The notes: generated by a model from the letters alone, not told the origin. Positions 39,358 to 50,089 are shown, numbered from the stretch's first letter. The stretch is 64,000 nt of DNA from Streptomyces sp. P9-A4 (GCF_036634195.1 NZ_JAZIFY010000001.1:1188501-1252500); one strand, 5' to 3'. Numbers and translations are program-made.

Positions 39358-40698
39358 TCACAGGGGAACGCGCAGCGTCCCGTCGATGAGAGCCGCCGCC
39401 TCCCGGGCCTCGCCTCCGCCACTCGTCAGCAGCCGCGCCCTGACCTGGCGCAGCCGGTCCCGCAGCCGCCGCGACTCCATCCCCCGCGCCCGCTCCGTCA
39501 TCTCGACCGCCGTACGGGCCGCCGCGTCCGACTCCCCCCGGCACAGCTGGATCTGGCAGAGCATGGCGAGCCGGTGCACCCGGCCCCGGTCGTGCGAGGG
39601 CGTCCCCACCGCCGTCGACGCGTGCTCGTGGGCTGCGGAGAGATCACCCAGACCGAGGAGTGCCTCGGCGACCTGGACGTTGACGAACCCCGGCTGGACA
39701 TAGCCCGTCTCGGCCGGCTCCTCGCCCGGAGTGATCCGATCCGCCGCCGTCTCGGCCCGCCGGATGCAGGCCAGCGCGGCGATGCCGTCGCCCAGATGCG
39801 CGTACGCCTTCGCCTGCATCGCCGTCAGATCGGCGGCGAGCGCCGGGGTGATCTGCCGCCCCGCCGCCCGGAGCGCCGCCTCCGCGAACGCCACCGCCTG
39901 CCGGTACTCCCCCATGAACAGCGACTGGTTGACGAGCAGCGCGATCACATAGGCGCCGAGGCCCCGGTCGCCGCTCGCCTTCGCGAGCCGCAGCGCCTGG
40001 TGGAAGTAGCGCTGGGCGAGCCCGTGGGCGTCCGCGTCGTAGGCGCAGATGCCCGCCACCGCGACGAGACCGCCGGTGGCCCGGTGCAGTCTGCGCCCGA
40101 GCGCGTCGCTGTACGAACCCCGCAGCAGCGGCGCGGTCTCGGTGGTGAGGAAGCCGACGATCCGGGCCCGGGTCGCGATGCCCCCGGCCTTGCGGTACAT
40201 CTGCTCGTAGTGGGAGCGGGCCGCGCTCAGCACGGCGATGTCGACCTCCGAGACCGAGGTCCGCCCGACCCGGGACACGTCCATGTCCTCCGGCGGGTTC
40301 TCCCACTCCCACACCGGCATCACCGCCGGGGTGCCGGTCACGGCCGGCGCACCCACTATGTGCGGCCGCTGCTGTTCGTCGGAGCGCCACAGCGCTGCCG
40401 CCCGCTCCACGAAACCGGACAGCGGCGAGCCGACCGCCGGCAGCGGTCCGCCCGGCACCCCGAAGCCGATGTCGTCCAGGGTCACCTGCCGGTGCAGCCG
40501 GGCGGCCAGCACCTCGCAGATCAGGTCGGGCACCTGGCCGCGTGGCCGCTGGCCCTTCAGCCAGCGGGCCACGGCGGTGTGTTCGTAACGCAGGGCGAGG
40601 CCCCTGGACCGGCCGGCCCGGTTCACATGGGCGGCCAGTCCGGCGTTCGAGACGCCCGCTTCGTCGAGCAGGGCGTCGAGCAAGGTGTTGGGCTGCAT
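39358..40698 (-). CDS. NsdA-like TPR regulatory protein
   Basis: 446 residues. The first ~75 contain a divergent helix-turn-helix region (NAGLAAHVNRAGRSRGLAL, YEHTAVARWLKGQRPRG). The rest is helical with TPR-like repeats (LRLAKASGDRGLGAYVIALL, AKAYAHLGDGIAALACIRRA, EALLGLGDLSAAHEHASTAV). This plan is that of the streptomycete NsdA/NsdB family, regulators of sporulation and antibiotic production; the family assignment is by pattern. ATG 40698. A single gene with the Nudix gene downstream. Confidence 0.78.
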   Translation of the reverse strand: MQPNTLLDALLDEAGVSNAGLAAHVNRAGRSRGLALRYEHTAVARWLKGQRPRGQVPDLICEVLAARLHRQVTLDDIGFGVPGGPLPAVGSPLSGFVERAAALWRSDEQQRPHIVGAPAVTGTPAVMPVWEWENPPEDMDVSRVGRTSVSEVDIAVLSAARSHYEQMYRKAGGIATRARIVGFLTTETAPLLRGSYSDALGRRLHRATGGLVAVAGICAYDADAHGLAQRYFHQALRLAKASGDRGLGAYVIALLVNQSLFMGEYRQAVAFAEAALRAAGRQITPALAADLTAMQAKAYAHLGDGIAALACIRRAETAADRITPGEEPAETGYVQPGFVNVQVAEALLGLGDLSAAHEHASTAVGTPSHDRGRVHRLAMLCQIQLCRGESDAAARTAVEMTERARGMESRRLRDRLRQVRARLLTSGGGEAREAAALIDGTLRVPL

Positions 40699-40945
40699 GG
40701 CCGCTCCGGTCGCTCGGTGAACTCAGCGTAGCGGTGGCCGAATTCGTACGGGCCGTACCAGTGCGGAAGGCGCGCCTCGGGTCCGCATCGCTTCGGGCGG
40801 TTTCGCACGGGGTGTGAACCAAGTACTCGTTCTTCCGGTCCGCGTACTCTGCCGCGCTCGTCCCCGCACCGCTTGACTGTGCATCTCGCCGCAAGGCGAC
40901 GACCGGGCCGCCGACTCCCCCTCGTACAGTGCGGCCGCCCGGTCC
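40699..40945. other. intergenic, no gene seen
   Basis: The stretch between the NsdA-like start and the terminator of the phosphatase gene. It should contain the promoter of the NsdA-like gene; a short dyad ACGGGCCGT is near 40748. No ORF with recognisable similarity. Confidence 0.5.
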
Positions 40946-40998
40946 GCGTCGCCCGCCCCGCTGATCTGCCCGACACTCCGTGGCGGGGCGGGCGACGC
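40946..40998 (-). terminator. terminator of the SpoIIE-type phosphatase gene
   Basis: 15-bp perfect stem GCGTCGCCCGCCCCG/CGGGGCGGGCGACGC with a 23-nt loop, 19 bp after the gene's stop on the minus strand. Confidence 0.75.
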
Positions 40999-41017
40999 CG
41001 GCCCCGGCCCCCTCCGC

Positions 41018-42085
41018 TCAGCAGTGGGAGGAGGGGGCGGGCCGGGGGCGGCGCAGCCCGGGTTCGGCGGGCTGCGCCGGTACCCGGACGCGGTCGTTGC
41101 GTACGACGAGCAGGGCGATGTCGTCCGTGAGCCGGCCGCCCGTGTGGTGCAGCAGGGCCGTGTGGACCCGGTGCACGAGGGCGGCGGGCGCCTCGCCGGG
41201 CGGGCCGGCCAGGGCGGTGCCGAGCGCGAAGAACCGGCCGCGCTGGTCACGGGCCTCCTCCGCGCCGTCGGTGTGGAGGACCAGCGTCTCGCCGGGCAGC
41301 AGCCGGGCCCCGGTGTACGGGGTGAGCACGGCGGGCAGCGGCAGGACGCCGAGCGGGGGCAGGGGTTCGCCGAGCGCGAGCCGCTCCACCGTCCGCCCGA
41401 CACGGTACGGGCCGGGGTGGCCGCAGTTGAGGACCGACAGACGCCCGTCGGGCCCGATCTCCAGGAGCAGCAGCGTCACGAACTCCTCGGCCACGGGATG
41501 CTCCGGCGCCGTCCCGGAGCGCGCCGGGTGCTCCTCCCCGGCCCGCTCGCGGAGGTGCCGGTCCAGGGCCCGTTCCAGTCGGCGCAGCACCCCGTCGAGG
41601 CCGGGTTCGTCGTGCGCGGCCTCGCGGAAGCTCCCGAGCACGGCGACCACCGCGCCGAGTGCGGCGAGCCCGTGGCCCCGTACGTCCCCGATGACCATCC
41701 GCACCCCGTAGGGCGTGGCGACCGCCTCGTACAGGTCCCCGCCGACGGAGGCGCCCCGGGAAGCGGACAACTGCCCCGCGGCCAGGGCAAGTCCGTGGAG
41801 CCGGGCGGGCGGCGGACGCAGCAGGACCCGCTGCGTGGCGACCGCGACGGCCCGCACCCGCGCCAGCTCGCGCACGAGCCCCCACCGGAGTCCGAGGACC
41901 AGACCGATGCCGACGGTGAGGAACACGACGCTGGTGGCGATCCGCATGGGCAGCCCCGGCTGCCTGGCCAGCGGACAGCCGAACTTCCATGCCACGGCCA
42001 CCGCACCCCATGCGGTGGGAAGAACGAGCGGGGCCAGCCGGCGGAGCCGGGAGCCATCGGAGACCAACGACCTCGTACGGATCAT
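41018..42085 (-). CDS. membrane PP2C-type phosphatase with SpoIIE domain
   Basis: 355 residues. Two hydrophobic helices lie near the N-terminus (LAPLVLPTAWGAVAVAWKFG; IATSVVFLTVGIGLVLGL), followed by a PP2C/SpoIIE domain: SVGGDLYEAVATPYGVRMVI, GDVRGHGLAALGAVVAVLGS, LSVLNCGHPGPYRV, LVLHTDGAEEARD and LTDDIALLVVRND, with the metal-binding Asp residues. These enzymes dephosphorylate anti-anti-sigma factors. ATG 42085 follows GGGAAGGG. No anti-sigma partner is adjacent. Confidence 0.92.
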   Translation of the reverse strand: MIRTRSLVSDGSRLRRLAPLVLPTAWGAVAVAWKFGCPLARQPGLPMRIATSVVFLTVGIGLVLGLRWGLVRELARVRAVAVATQRVLLRPPPARLHGLALAAGQLSASRGASVGGDLYEAVATPYGVRMVIGDVRGHGLAALGAVVAVLGSFREAAHDEPGLDGVLRRLERALDRHLRERAGEEHPARSGTAPEHPVAEEFVTLLLLEIGPDGRLSVLNCGHPGPYRVGRTVERLALGEPLPPLGVLPLPAVLTPYTGARLLPGETLVLHTDGAEEARDQRGRFFALGTALAGPPGEAPAALVHRVHTALLHHTGGRLTDDIALLVVRNDRVRVPAQPAEPGLRRPRPAPSSHC

Positions 42086-42306
42086 GCACGGCCCTTCCCG
42101 AGCCCCGCCAGCGCCCGAAGGCCCTGCGGCCCACAGGTGTCCGCCCCTGCGGCCGCGTTGATTCTGCCGACCGCGCACCCCGCCACGGAACACCCCCCGA
42201 CGATCTCACCCGAAGGAGTGAGCGCCCTCGCCCCGCCGCCCTCCGCCAGGGCTCCGCCACGCGAACAGGCGTGCCGCTCCCGGCCGTAGGTGCGTGCCCG
42301 ATACGG

Positions 42307-42343
42307 CGGAGGGCCGCCCCGGGAATCCCGGGGCGGCCCTCCG
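42307..42343 (-). terminator. pheST terminator
   Basis: A 17-bp perfect stem (CGGAGGGCCGCCCCGGG and its complement) with an AAT loop, 18 bp after the pheT stop. Very stable; the plus-strand side reads into TTGTGT. Confidence 0.85.
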
Positions 42344-42361
42344 TTGTGTCGTACTCGCGGG

Positions 42362-44890
42362 TCAGGCGCCGCGCAGGGTGGCGCCGGTGCGCTCGGTCGC
42401 CAGGGCGACGGCCGCGTCCCGGGCGGCCGTGGCCTCGTCGACCGTGAGGGTGCGGTCCGAGGCGCGGAACTTCAGGGCGTACGCCAGGGACTTGGTGCCC
42501 TCGTCGAGCTGGTCGCCGGTGTAGACGTCGAACAGCCGGACGGACTCCAGGAGTTCACCCGCGCCCTCACGGAGAGCGGCCTCGACCTCGGCGGCCGGGA
42601 CACTGCCCGCGACGACCAGGGCGACGTCCTGGGTGGCGACCGGGAAGGAGGAGATACGGGGGGCCTTGAGCGGGCCCTCGTTCGCCTTCTCCAGGAGGTC
42701 CAGGTCGATCTCCATCGCGCAGGTGCGGGCCGGCAGGCCGAAGGCCTTGACCGCGCGCGGGTGGAGCTCGCCGGCGTGACCGACGAGGACCTTCTCGCCG
42801 TCCACCTCGACGTGGAACGCGGCGCAGCGGCCCGGGTGCCACGGGGCGTGCAGGTCGGCGCTGATGATCAGCTCGACCCCGGCCTCGGCGGCCACGGTCC
42901 GGCCGGCCTCGATCGCGTCCGCCCAGTCGGACGGGCGGCCCTTGCCCCACCAGCCGGCCTGCTCGCGCGCACCGGCGAGGACGACGGCGGCGTGGCGCGG
43001 CTGAGCGGGCAGCGCGGCGTTGACCTCGGCGATCTCCTCGTCGGTCGGACGGCGGTCGACGCCCAGACGGACGGCGACGCCGGGGGCTCCCTCGGGCCGG
43101 AAGACCAGACCCGTCTCGAAGAGCGCCAGGTCGTGGCTGCCGCGGCTGTCGTTGCGGCGGAGCGCGCCGAGCAGGCCCGGGAGCAGCGTCGTACGGAGCG
43201 CGGGCTCCTCGTCCGAGAGCGGGTTGACCAGCTTCACGAGGCGGCGACGGGCGTCGTTCGCGTCGAGGCCGAGGTTGTCGAGGGCCTGCTCGCCGATGAA
43301 CGGGTAGTTCAGCGCCTCGACGTAACCGGCGCCGGCGAGGGCGCGGCCCACCCGGCGGTGGGTGCGCTGGCGCTCGGTGAGCCCGCGGCCGGCCGGGGGC
43401 TTGGGCAGCGTGGAGGGCAGGTTCTCGTAGCCCTCCAGCCGGATGACCTCTTCGGCGAGGTCGTTCGGCTCGTTGAGGTCGGGGCGCCACGAGGGCACGG
43501 TGACGACGAGCTCGTCCTGGCCGTAGACGTCGCAGCCGACCTCCTGGAGGCGGCGGACGACGGTCTCGCGGCCGTAGTCGACGCCCGCGACCTTGTCCGG
43601 GTGGTTCGCCGGCAGGGTGATCGTGCGCGGCGCGGACGGGGCGCTGATCTCGGTGACGCCGGCCTCGGCCGTACCGCCCGCGAGCAGCACGAGCAGGTCG
43701 ACGGTGCGCTGCGCGGCGGCGGCCGCGGCCTGCGGGTCGACGCCCCGCTCGAAGCGCTTGGACGCCTCGGAGGACAGCTTGTGGCGGCGGGCCGTACGGG
43801 CGATCGAGATCGGGTCGAAGTGCGCGGCCTCGATGACGACCTCGGAGGTGCCGGTGATGTAGCCGGTCTCGGGGTCGGTCTCGGGGTCGGCGATCTCGGT
43901 GTTGGCACCGCCCATGACGCCCGCGATGCCGATCGGGCCGCGGTTGTCGGTGATGACCAGATCCGCGGCGTCCAGGACGCGCACGGTGCCGTCGAGCGTG
44001 GTGATCTTCTCGCCGGCCTCGGCGCGGCGGACCCCGATGGGGCCGTCGAGCCGGCCGCGGTCGTAGGCGTGCAGCGGCTGACCGAGCTCCAGCATCACGT
44101 AGTTGGTGACGTCCACGGCCAGCGAGATCGGGCGCATGCCGGCCTTCTGGAGGCGGCGCTGCAGCCAGATCGGGGAGCGGGCCTCGGGCGCCAGGCCGAC
44201 GACGGTGCGCGCGGTGAAGCGGTCGCAGCCGATCGGGTCGGTGACCTGGACCGGGTAGCCGTACGAGTTGGGCGCGGGCACGTCGAGGAGCGCCGGGTCG
44301 CGCAGCGGCAGCCCGTAGGCGGTGGCCGTCTCGCGGGCGACGCCGCGCATCGAGAGGCAGTAGCCGCGGTCCGGGGTGACGGCGATGTCGAGGACCTCGT
44401 CGAACAGCTCCAGGAGGACCGTGGCGTCGGTGCCGACCTCGTGCTCCGGCGGCAGCACGATGATGCCGTGCGTGCCGTCGTCGCCCATGCCGAGCTCGTC
44501 GCCGGAGCAGATCATGCCCCGGGAGACCCGGCCGTACGTCTTGCGCTCGGCGATCCGGAAGTCACCGGGGAGCACGGCGCCGGGCAGGGCCACGACGACC
44601 TTGTCGCCGACGGCGAAGTTCCGGGCGCCGCAGATGATCTCCTGGGGCTCGCCGGTGCCGTTGGCCGGGCCGACGTCGACGGTGCAGAAGCGGATGGGCT
44701 TCTTGAATTCCGTCAGCTCCTCGATGGTGAGGACCTTGCCGACCGCCAGCGGGCCGGTGAGGCCGGCGCCGAGCTTCTCGACGGTCTCGACCTCGAGGCC
44801 CGCGGAGACGAGTTTGGCCTGGACGTCTCGGCCGGTCTCCGTCACCGGCAGGTCGACGTACTCCCGCAGCCAAGAAAGCGGGACCCGCAT
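42362..44890 (-). CDS. pheT: phenylalanyl-tRNA synthetase beta subunit
   Basis: 842 residues, usual length. The N-terminal part has an EMAP-type tRNA-binding fold ([20 protein letters not shown], about 48-155). The B3/B4 editing region and B5 DNA-binding fold follow ([24 protein letters not shown] block near 440), and a C-terminal ferredoxin-fold anticodon-binding domain ends the chain ([20 protein letters not shown]). It forms the alpha2beta2 enzyme with PheS. The start overlaps the pheS stop by one base (TGATG), coupling translation. Confidence 0.96.
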   Translation of the reverse strand: MRVPLSWLREYVDLPVTETGRDVQAKLVSAGLEVETVEKLGAGLTGPLAVGKVLTIEELTEFKKPIRFCTVDVGPANGTGEPQEIICGARNFAVGDKVVVALPGAVLPGDFRIAERKTYGRVSRGMICSGDELGMGDDGTHGIIVLPPEHEVGTDATVLLELFDEVLDIAVTPDRGYCLSMRGVARETATAYGLPLRDPALLDVPAPNSYGYPVQVTDPIGCDRFTARTVVGLAPEARSPIWLQRRLQKAGMRPISLAVDVTNYVMLELGQPLHAYDRGRLDGPIGVRRAEAGEKITTLDGTVRVLDAADLVITDNRGPIGIAGVMGGANTEIADPETDPETGYITGTSEVVIEAAHFDPISIARTARRHKLSSEASKRFERGVDPQAAAAAAQRTVDLLVLLAGGTAEAGVTEISAPSAPRTITLPANHPDKVAGVDYGRETVVRRLQEVGCDVYGQDELVVTVPSWRPDLNEPNDLAEEVIRLEGYENLPSTLPKPPAGRGLTERQRTHRRVGRALAGAGYVEALNYPFIGEQALDNLGLDANDARRRLVKLVNPLSDEEPALRTTLLPGLLGALRRNDSRGSHDLALFETGLVFRPEGAPGVAVRLGVDRRPTDEEIAEVNAALPAQPRHAAVVLAGAREQAGWWGKGRPSDWADAIEAGRTVAAEAGVELIISADLHAPWHPGRCAAFHVEVDGEKVLVGHAGELHPRAVKAFGLPARTCAMEIDLDLLEKANEGPLKAPRISSFPVATQDVALVVAGSVPAAEVEAALREGAGELLESVRLFDVYTGDQLDEGTKSLAYALKFRASDRTLTVDEATAARDAAVALATERTGATLRGA

Positions 44891-46017
44891 CAGATCTCCA
44901 TCCCGAACGGCCGGGTGAACCGGACGTCACCCTCGACCATGTCTCGCATGTCGTCGACGTTGTGGCGGAACATCAGCATCCGTTCGATGCCGAACCCGAA
45001 GGCGAATCCGCTGTACTTCTCGGGGTCCACACCGCAGGCGACGAGCACCTTCGGGTTGACCATGCCGCAGCCGCCCAGCTCGATCCAGCCCTCGCTGCCG
45101 CAGGTGCGGCAGGGGCGGTCCGGGTTGCCGACGGACTCGCCGCGGCAGACGTAGCAGAGCATGTCCATCTCTGCCGACGGCTCGGTGAACGGGAAGAAGT
45201 TCGGGCGGAGCCGGGTCTTCATGTCCGGGCCGAAGAGCGCTTGGACCATGTGGTCCAGGGTGCCCTTGAGGTCGGCCATGGTCAGGCCCTCGTCGACGGC
45301 GAGCAGCTCGATCTGGTGGAAGACCGGGGTGTGCGTGGCGTCGAGCTCGTCGGTGCGGTAGACGCGGCCGGGGCACACGACGTAGACCGGGGGCTCCCGG
45401 TCGATGAGCGTGCGGGCCTGGACCGGCGAGGTGTGGGTGCGCAGCACGACACCGGACTCGTCGCCCGTGGTGCCTGCCGGCCCCTCGACGAAGAAGGTGT
45501 CCTGCATCTGGCGCGCCGGGTGGTCCGGGACGAAGTTGAGGGCGTCGAAGTTGAACCACTCCGCCTCGACCTCGGGGCCCTCGGCGACCTCGTACCCCAT
45601 GGAGACGAAGACGTCGGAGACGCGCTCCATGAGCGTGGTCAGCGGGTGCCGGGCACCGGCCGGGACGCGGTCGTACGGCAGGGTGACGTCGACGGCCTCC
45701 TCGACGAGGACGCGCGCGTCGCGCTCGGCCTCCAGCTCGGTCTGCCGGGCGGCGAGCGCCTTGGAGACGGCGCCGCGGGCCTGGCCCACGATCTTGCCGG
45801 CGGCGGCCTTGGCCTGCGGGGGCAGGGCGCCGATCTCCCGGTTGGCGAGCGCCAGCGGCGAGGTGCCACCGGTGTGCGCGGTCTTCGCCTGCGCGAGCGC
45901 GTCGAGGTCGCCCGCGGCGGCGAAGGCGGCGAGCGCCTCGTCCCGCATGCGCTCGATCTCTTCCGGTTTCAGTGCCTCGACCTCAACCGGGTCGTACGAC
46001 TTATTGGGTGCGGACAT
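44890..46017 (-). CDS. pheS: phenylalanyl-tRNA synthetase alpha subunit
   Basis: 375 residues. The N-terminal coiled coil (about 15-90) recognises tRNA; the class II catalytic core has [11 protein letters not shown] (motif 2 area), [14 protein letters not shown] and [19 protein letters not shown] (motif 3). Four cysteines in [10 protein letters not shown] and [10 protein letters not shown] form a zinc-ribbon-like insert common in actinobacteria. ATG 46017, upstream GGAAGAG site. The upstream region carries a TAGACT -10 candidate at 46096-46091; no T-box is recognisable. Confidence 0.96.
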   Translation of the reverse strand: MSAPNKSYDPVEVEALKPEEIERMRDEALAAFAAAGDLDALAQAKTAHTGGTSPLALANREIGALPPQAKAAAGKIVGQARGAVSKALAARQTELEAERDARVLVEEAVDVTLPYDRVPAGARHPLTTLMERVSDVFVSMGYEVAEGPEVEAEWFNFDALNFVPDHPARQMQDTFFVEGPAGTTGDESGVVLRTHTSPVQARTLIDREPPVYVVCPGRVYRTDELDATHTPVFHQIELLAVDEGLTMADLKGTLDHMVQALFGPDMKTRLRPNFFPFTEPSAEMDMLCYVCRGESVGNPDRPCRTCGSEGWIELGGCGMVNPKVLVACGVDPEKYSGFAFGFGIERMLMFRHNVDDMRDMVEGDVRFTRPFGMEI

Positions 46018-46174
46018 CTCTTCCCGTGCTTCCGTTGGCTTGGCTGGGCGGCCCCGCTCGACGTCAAGGGCGCAAACGTGCCAAAGGACGAGTCTAACGG
46101 GGCGCGGGGACGCGAATGAGCCCGTGGGCAGGCCGGGCGGCTCCTGATCTCGTACGGTCTCGCCTGCTGAGACG

Positions 46175-47407
46175 TCAGAGAAGGTGGGCCGGGGTGCCGA
46201 CGGGCAGGATAAATCGGAACTCGGCCCCGCCGCGGGGGCCCCTGCCGACGGTGATGGTGCCGCCGTGGGCCTCGACGACGCCCTTGACGATGTAGAGGCC
46301 GAGGCCGGTGCCGCCGCGTTTGCTGCCCCGCCAGAAGCGGGTGAAGACGCGGTTCATCGACTCCTCGGGGATGCCGGGGCCCTCGTCGCTCACGGTGACC
46401 TCCGTCCCCTCTTCTCCGTCGTCGCACGTCGTGGCGGGTGCCACCTCGATGGTGACGGTTCCGTCGCCGTGGCGCACCGCGTTTTCCAGGAGGTTGCCGA
46501 GGATCTGGTCGATCTTGTCGGGATCGGCCCAGAGCGCGGGCAGTCCCGGCCTGATCCGTACGAAGAAGCGGTCCGGCGACTGGCCGGCCGTGGTGTGCAC
46601 CTGGACGTGGCGGCCGACGGCGGCGGCGATGTCGACGGGCTGACGGCGCACTTCGAGCCGTCCCGAGTCGATCCGGGAGATGTCGAGGAGTTCCGCGATG
46701 AGCCGCTTGATGCGGCCCGCGTCGGCGTCGACGGTCTCCAGCATCAGCCGCTTCTGCTCGTCGTTGAACCGCTCCCACTTACCGAGCAGGGTGGCGGTGA
46801 AGCCCTTGACGGAGGTGAGAGGGGAGCGCAGTTCGTGGGCGACGGTGGCGATGAGTTCGGCGTGGCTGCGCTCGGTGCGGCGGCGGGCCTCGGTGCCGCG
46901 CAGACAGACCACGACCCGGCGCACGGGTCCCGTGGGGTGTTCGCGGATGTACGTGGCGGAGACGAGGACCTCGCGTCCGCCGGGCAGCAGCAGATTGCGC
47001 TCGGGCTGGCCCCGCCGGGTGGCGAGTCCCCCGTAGGGGTCGGTCAGGGCCCACCAGCGGCGGCCCTTGAGGTCTTCGAGGGGCAGGGCCTGGTCGAGCG
47101 GGAGGCCGAGGGCTCGGTCGCCGGGGACGGCGGTGATGCGCCGGGCGGCGGCGTTGAAGCAGACGACGCGGCCGGTCTCGTCGGCGACGACGAGTCCGTC
47201 GGGCAGGTCGTCGGGGTGGACCCCGGCGAATCCCGGGGCCTCGGCCGCACCCGGCGGCTGCGAGGTGCCGGGCGGTTCCGCGGCGTGCGGCGGCTCCGGT
47301 ACGCCCGGCGGCCCTGGAGCGCCCGGTGGTTCGGGGGCTCCCGGCTGTTCCGGGGCGTGCGGCGCGGCGCTCCGTGCCTGTGCGGGACTGTCCGTGCCGA
47401 CCGTCAT
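46175..47407 (-). CDS. soluble PAS sensor histidine kinase, orphan
   Basis: 410 residues. A Pro-rich N-terminus (about 15-60) precedes a PAS domain ([20 protein letters not shown], about 62-165), then HisKA with the phospho-accepting His191 in [16 protein letters not shown], and HATPase with N-box [17 protein letters not shown] and [12 protein letters not shown]. No membrane helix is seen, so sensing is cytoplasmic. No response-regulator gene is adjacent, so its partner is elsewhere. ATG 47407; the short intergenic gap of 157 bp to pheS has no obvious link. Confidence 0.9.
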   Translation of the reverse strand: MTVGTDSPAQARSAAPHAPEQPGAPEPPGAPGPPGVPEPPHAAEPPGTSQPPGAAEAPGFAGVHPDDLPDGLVVADETGRVVCFNAAARRITAVPGDRALGLPLDQALPLEDLKGRRWWALTDPYGGLATRRGQPERNLLLPGGREVLVSATYIREHPTGPVRRVVVCLRGTEARRRTERSHAELIATVAHELRSPLTSVKGFTATLLGKWERFNDEQKRLMLETVDADAGRIKRLIAELLDISRIDSGRLEVRRQPVDIAAAVGRHVQVHTTAGQSPDRFFVRIRPGLPALWADPDKIDQILGNLLENAVRHGDGTVTIEVAPATTCDDGEEGTEVTVSDEGPGIPEESMNRVFTRFWRGSKRGGTGLGLYIVKGVVEAHGGTITVGRGPRGGAEFRFILPVGTPAHLL

Positions 47408-47488
47408 CCCCGTATCCCACCCCTCCGTGTAGCGCAGTGGGCCCCCGAGTGCGTCACTCTACTGGGCGGGAGAGGCGGAATGGACCCC

Positions 47489-48328
47489 TCAGGCGGAGGT
47501 TCGGGGACGCTGTGCGCGGGCGGAGGCGTACAGGCAGACCGCGGCGGCGGTGGCGAGGTTGAGACTCTCGGCCTTGCCGTGGATGGGGACGCGCACGACG
47601 GCGTCGGCGAGGGCCCTGGTCTCCTCGGGCAGCCCCCAGGCCTCGTTGCCGAAGATCCAGGCGGTCGGGCCGCCCATGGTGCCGGCGTCCAGCTCCGCGT
47701 CGAGGTCGTCCTCGCCCGCCCCGTCGGCGGCGAGGACGCGCACGCCCGCGCCCTTCAGTCCGGCGACGGCCTGCTCGACGGGGACGCCGACGGCCACCGG
47801 CAGGTGGAAGAGGGAGCCGACGGAGGCGCGTACGGACTTGGGGTTGTAGAGGTCGACGGAGGCGTCGGTGAGGACGACGGCGTCGGCGCCGGCCGCGTCG
47901 GCGCAGCGCAGCACCGTGCCGGCGTTCCCGGGGTCGCGTACGTGGGCGAGGACGGCCACCAGCTTGGGCCGGGCCGCGATGATCCCCTCGAACGGCGAGT
48001 CGAGGAACCGGCAGACGCCGACGAGCCCTTGCGGGGTGACGGTCTGGGAGACCTCGGCGAGGACGGTGTCGGCGGCGTAGTGGACGCGGGCGCCGGCGGC
48101 GCGGGCGGCCTCGACGATGGCACCGTAGCGCTCGGCGGCCTCGACGGTGGTGAAGAGCTCGACGAGGGTGGGCTCGCCGGTGGAGCCGCGGTGCTCGACG
48201 GCCTCGCGGACGGCCTGCGGGCCCTCGGCGATGAAGAGGCGGTCCTTGCCCCGGAAGTTGCGCTTGGCGAGCCGCCGGGCGGCGACGACGCGCGGGGAAC
48301 GCGGGGAGATCAGCTCGGGGGTGACCAT
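47489..48328 (-). CDS. TrmH/SpoU-family RNA 2'-O-methyltransferase
   Basis: 279 residues. FIAEGPQAVREAVEHRG is the N-terminal substrate-binding domain. The SPOUT domain has HVRDPGNAGTVLRCADAAGA (motif 1), FGNEAWGLPEE (motif 2) and VRVPIHGKAESLNLATAAAV (motif 3), all intact. It resembles RlmB/TsnR-type proteins; methylated nucleotide unknown. Located between an rplT gene and a kinase gene, as in other streptomycetes where it follows rplT; 173 bp separate it from rplT, including a hairpin. Confidence 0.92.
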   Translation of the reverse strand: MVTPELISPRSPRVVAARRLAKRNFRGKDRLFIAEGPQAVREAVEHRGSTGEPTLVELFTTVEAAERYGAIVEAARAAGARVHYAADTVLAEVSQTVTPQGLVGVCRFLDSPFEGIIAARPKLVAVLAHVRDPGNAGTVLRCADAAGADAVVLTDASVDLYNPKSVRASVGSLFHLPVAVGVPVEQAVAGLKGAGVRVLAADGAGEDDLDAELDAGTMGGPTAWIFGNEAWGLPEETRALADAVVRVPIHGKAESLNLATAAAVCLYASARAQRPRTSA

Positions 48329-48440
48329 GAGGTGCGGCGGTTCTCTCTTCGGGGCCGGGAGGCTTCGGGGTCCGGGGACATCGCGGCCGTACGGGGCCGG
48401 GGGCGTCGGGGTCCGGTGCGTGCGTCAGAGGGCGGACGCA

Positions 48441-48488
48441 CCCGGACCCGCCGACGCGAGCGCGCCTGCGGGTCCGGGCAGAGGTACT
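48441..48488 (-). terminator. infC-rpmI-rplT terminator
   Basis: CCCGGACCCGC (48441-48451) pairs with GCGGGTCCGGG (48478-48488), 11 bp with a 26-nt loop, 13 bp after the rplT stop. TGCGTC/GACGCA (48421-48440) forms a second small hairpin further on. Confidence 0.7.
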
Positions 48489-48501
48489 GCGGCCTGGAAG
48501 A

Positions 48502-48888
48502 TCAGGCGGCGGCCTTCGGGGCGTTGACGTCGGCCGGCAGAGCCTTCTGCGCGACCTCGACCAGCGCGGCGAACGCGTTGGAGTCGTTGACGGCCAGCTC
48601 GGCGAGGATCTTGCGGTCCACCTCGATGTTGGCGGCGTTCAGACCCTGGATGAGGCGGTTGTACGTCATGCCGTTCTGGCGGGCAGCGGCGTTGATGCGC
48701 TGGATCCACAGCCGACGGAAGTCGCCCTTGCGCTTCTTGCGGTCGTTGTAGTTGTAGACCAGCGAGTGGGTGACCTGCTCCTTGGCCTTGCGGTACAGGC
48801 GCGAACGCTGACCGCGGTAGCCGGAGGCCGCCTCGAGGATCGCCCGGCGCTTCTTGTGGGCGTTGACTGCCCGCTTGACGCGTGCCAC
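48502..48888 (-). CDS. rplT: 50S ribosomal protein L20
   Basis: 128 residues. [40 protein letters not shown] and [20 protein letters not shown] are diagnostic. It binds 23S rRNA early in assembly. Third gene of infC-rpmI-rplT. ATG 48888 follows AAGGAG. Regulatory L20 sites known elsewhere are not visible here. Confidence 0.97.
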   Translation of the reverse strand: MARVKRAVNAHKKRRAILEAASGYRGQRSRLYRKAKEQVTHSLVYNYNDRKKRKGDFRRLWIQRINAAARQNGMTYNRLIQGLNAANIEVDRKILAELAVNDSNAFAALVEVAQKALPADVNAPKAAA

Positions 48889-48965
48889 TTGTTAACTCCT
48901 TGTAGCGGGGTCGTGGTTGGACTCACACGACCCGAAAAACGAATGGGTCCCGGACCTGGCCGGAA

Positions 48966-48983
48966 GCCCCCGTCGCCGGGGGC
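48966..48983 (-). terminator. small hairpin between rpmI and rplT
   Basis: GCCCCCG/CGGGGGC, 7-bp stem with a 4-nt loop, 11 bp after the rpmI stop. Possibly a partial terminator or RNA-processing site that sets L35:L20 mRNA ratio. Confidence 0.45.
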
Positions 48984-48994
48984 GGGTGATCAGA

Positions 48995-49189
48995 TCAGAT
49001 GCCCAGCATCTTCTTGATCTTGGCCGCGTCGCCCGGGGCCATCTCCGCGGTGCCGGTGAGGCGACGGGTCAGCTTGGACGACTTGTGCTCGAGCAGGTGG
49101 CGCTTGCCGGCGCGCTCGCGCAGGATCTTGCCGGAGCCGGTGACCTTGAAGCGCTTCTTGGCACCGGAGTGCGTCTTGTTCTTCGGCAT
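48995..49189 (-). CDS. rpmI: 50S ribosomal protein L35
   Basis: 64 residues: [20 protein letters not shown] at the start and [24 protein letters not shown] at the end match L35. Highly basic, binds 23S rRNA. ATG 49189, after GGAGATACGGCGCG; the longer open frame upstream (from 49234) has no similarity. Middle gene of the operon. Confidence 0.96.
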   Translation of the reverse strand: MPKNKTHSGAKKRFKVTGSGKILRERAGKRHLLEHKSSKLTRRLTGTAEMAPGDAAKIKKMLGI

Positions 49190-49312
49190 CGCGCCGTATC
49201 TCCTCGTCAGTGGCGCTCCCCCCGGTGCGGGCACCGGACGTCCGGGAGCGTCAATTCTTCGTTTGGTGGTTCGGGGCGGGGCCCGGGGCTGCCTGGATGG
49301 CAGCCCGCCGGG

Positions 49313-50005
49313 TCACGCCTCGGGGGTCTCGGCCGGAGCCTCGACGACCTCGGCCTCGACGGCCTCGGTCTCCGCGGCCTCGGTCTCGGCGACCTCGGCG
49401 GCCGGAGCCTCGGACGTCTCCTCGGAGGCGACGCCCTGACGCTCGGCCTTGCGTGCGGCCTGGGCCTCACGGGCCTCGGCCATGGCCTCGGTCTTCTTCT
49501 TGTGCGGGCCGAGAACCATGATCATGTTCCGGCCGTCCTGCTTCGGGTTGGACTCGATGAAGCCAAGCTCCTCGACGTCCGACGCCAGCCGCTGAAGCAG
49601 CCGGAAACCGAGCTCGGGGCGGGACTGCTCACGACCACGGAACATGATCGTGATCTTGACCTTGTCGCCCTGCTTGAGGAACCGGACGACGTGACCCTTC
49701 TTGGTGTCATAGTCGTGCGGGTCGATCTTCGGCCGGAGCTTCATCTCCTTGATGACCGTGTGCGCCTGGTTCTTGCGCGCCTCACGGGCCTTCATGGCCG
49801 ACTCGTACTTGAACTTCCCGTAGTCCATGAGCTTGCACACGGGCGGACGGGCGTTCGCCGCGACCTCGACCAGGTCGAGGTCGTACTCCTGTGCGAGCTC
49901 CAGGGCCTTGGCAAGCGGAACAATCCCGACCTGCTCGCCGCTGGGTCCGACAAGTCGCACCTCGGGAACGCGAATCCTGTCGTTGATGCGGGGCTCGGCG
50001 CTGAT
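49313..50005 (-). CDS. infC: translation initiation factor IF-3, AUC start
   Basis: About 230 residues: N-domain ([38 protein letters not shown]), C-domain ([37 protein letters not shown]) and an acidic Ala/Glu-rich tail of about 50 residues absent in E. coli IF-3. It prevents subunit joining and proofreads initiator tRNA. The conserved start ISAEPRIND has ATC as its first codon, preceded by AGGAGG 4 nt upstream; the nearest canonical in-frame start upstream is a TTG 24 codons back without a ribosome binding site. Rare start codons are the known device of infC autoregulation in other bacteria. Confidence 0.9.
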   Translation of the reverse strand: MSAEPRINDRIRVPEVRLVGPSGEQVGIVPLAKALELAQEYDLDLVEVAANARPPVCKLMDYGKFKYESAMKAREARKNQAHTVIKEMKLRPKIDPHDYDTKKGHVVRFLKQGDKVKITIMFRGREQSRPELGFRLLQRLASDVEELGFIESNPKQDGRNMIMVLGPHKKKTEAMAEAREAQAARKAERQGVASEETSEAPAAEVAETEAAETEAVEAEVVEAPAETPEA

Positions 50006-50089
50006 GGATCCTCCTCGGTAGCACCACGCGACCGCCTGGCGGACGGACGCGCAACGTCTGTTTTCTGAGACCAACCGAGCCGGAGCATG

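Noticed and set aside
42222..42290. Short plus-strand ORF beginning GTGAGCGCCCTC after AAGGAG
   Set aside because: The ribosome binding site touches the start codon, the peptide is 23 residues of Pro/Ala/Arg and no downstream gene on that strand would use a leader.
46018..46174. T-box or Phe leader peptide before pheS
   Set aside because: No run of Phe codons and no T-box sequence; only a plausible -10 element.
46184..48751. 855-residue plus-strand open frame opposite the kinase, methyltransferase and rplT
   Set aside because: Spans three real genes on the other strand and has no domain.
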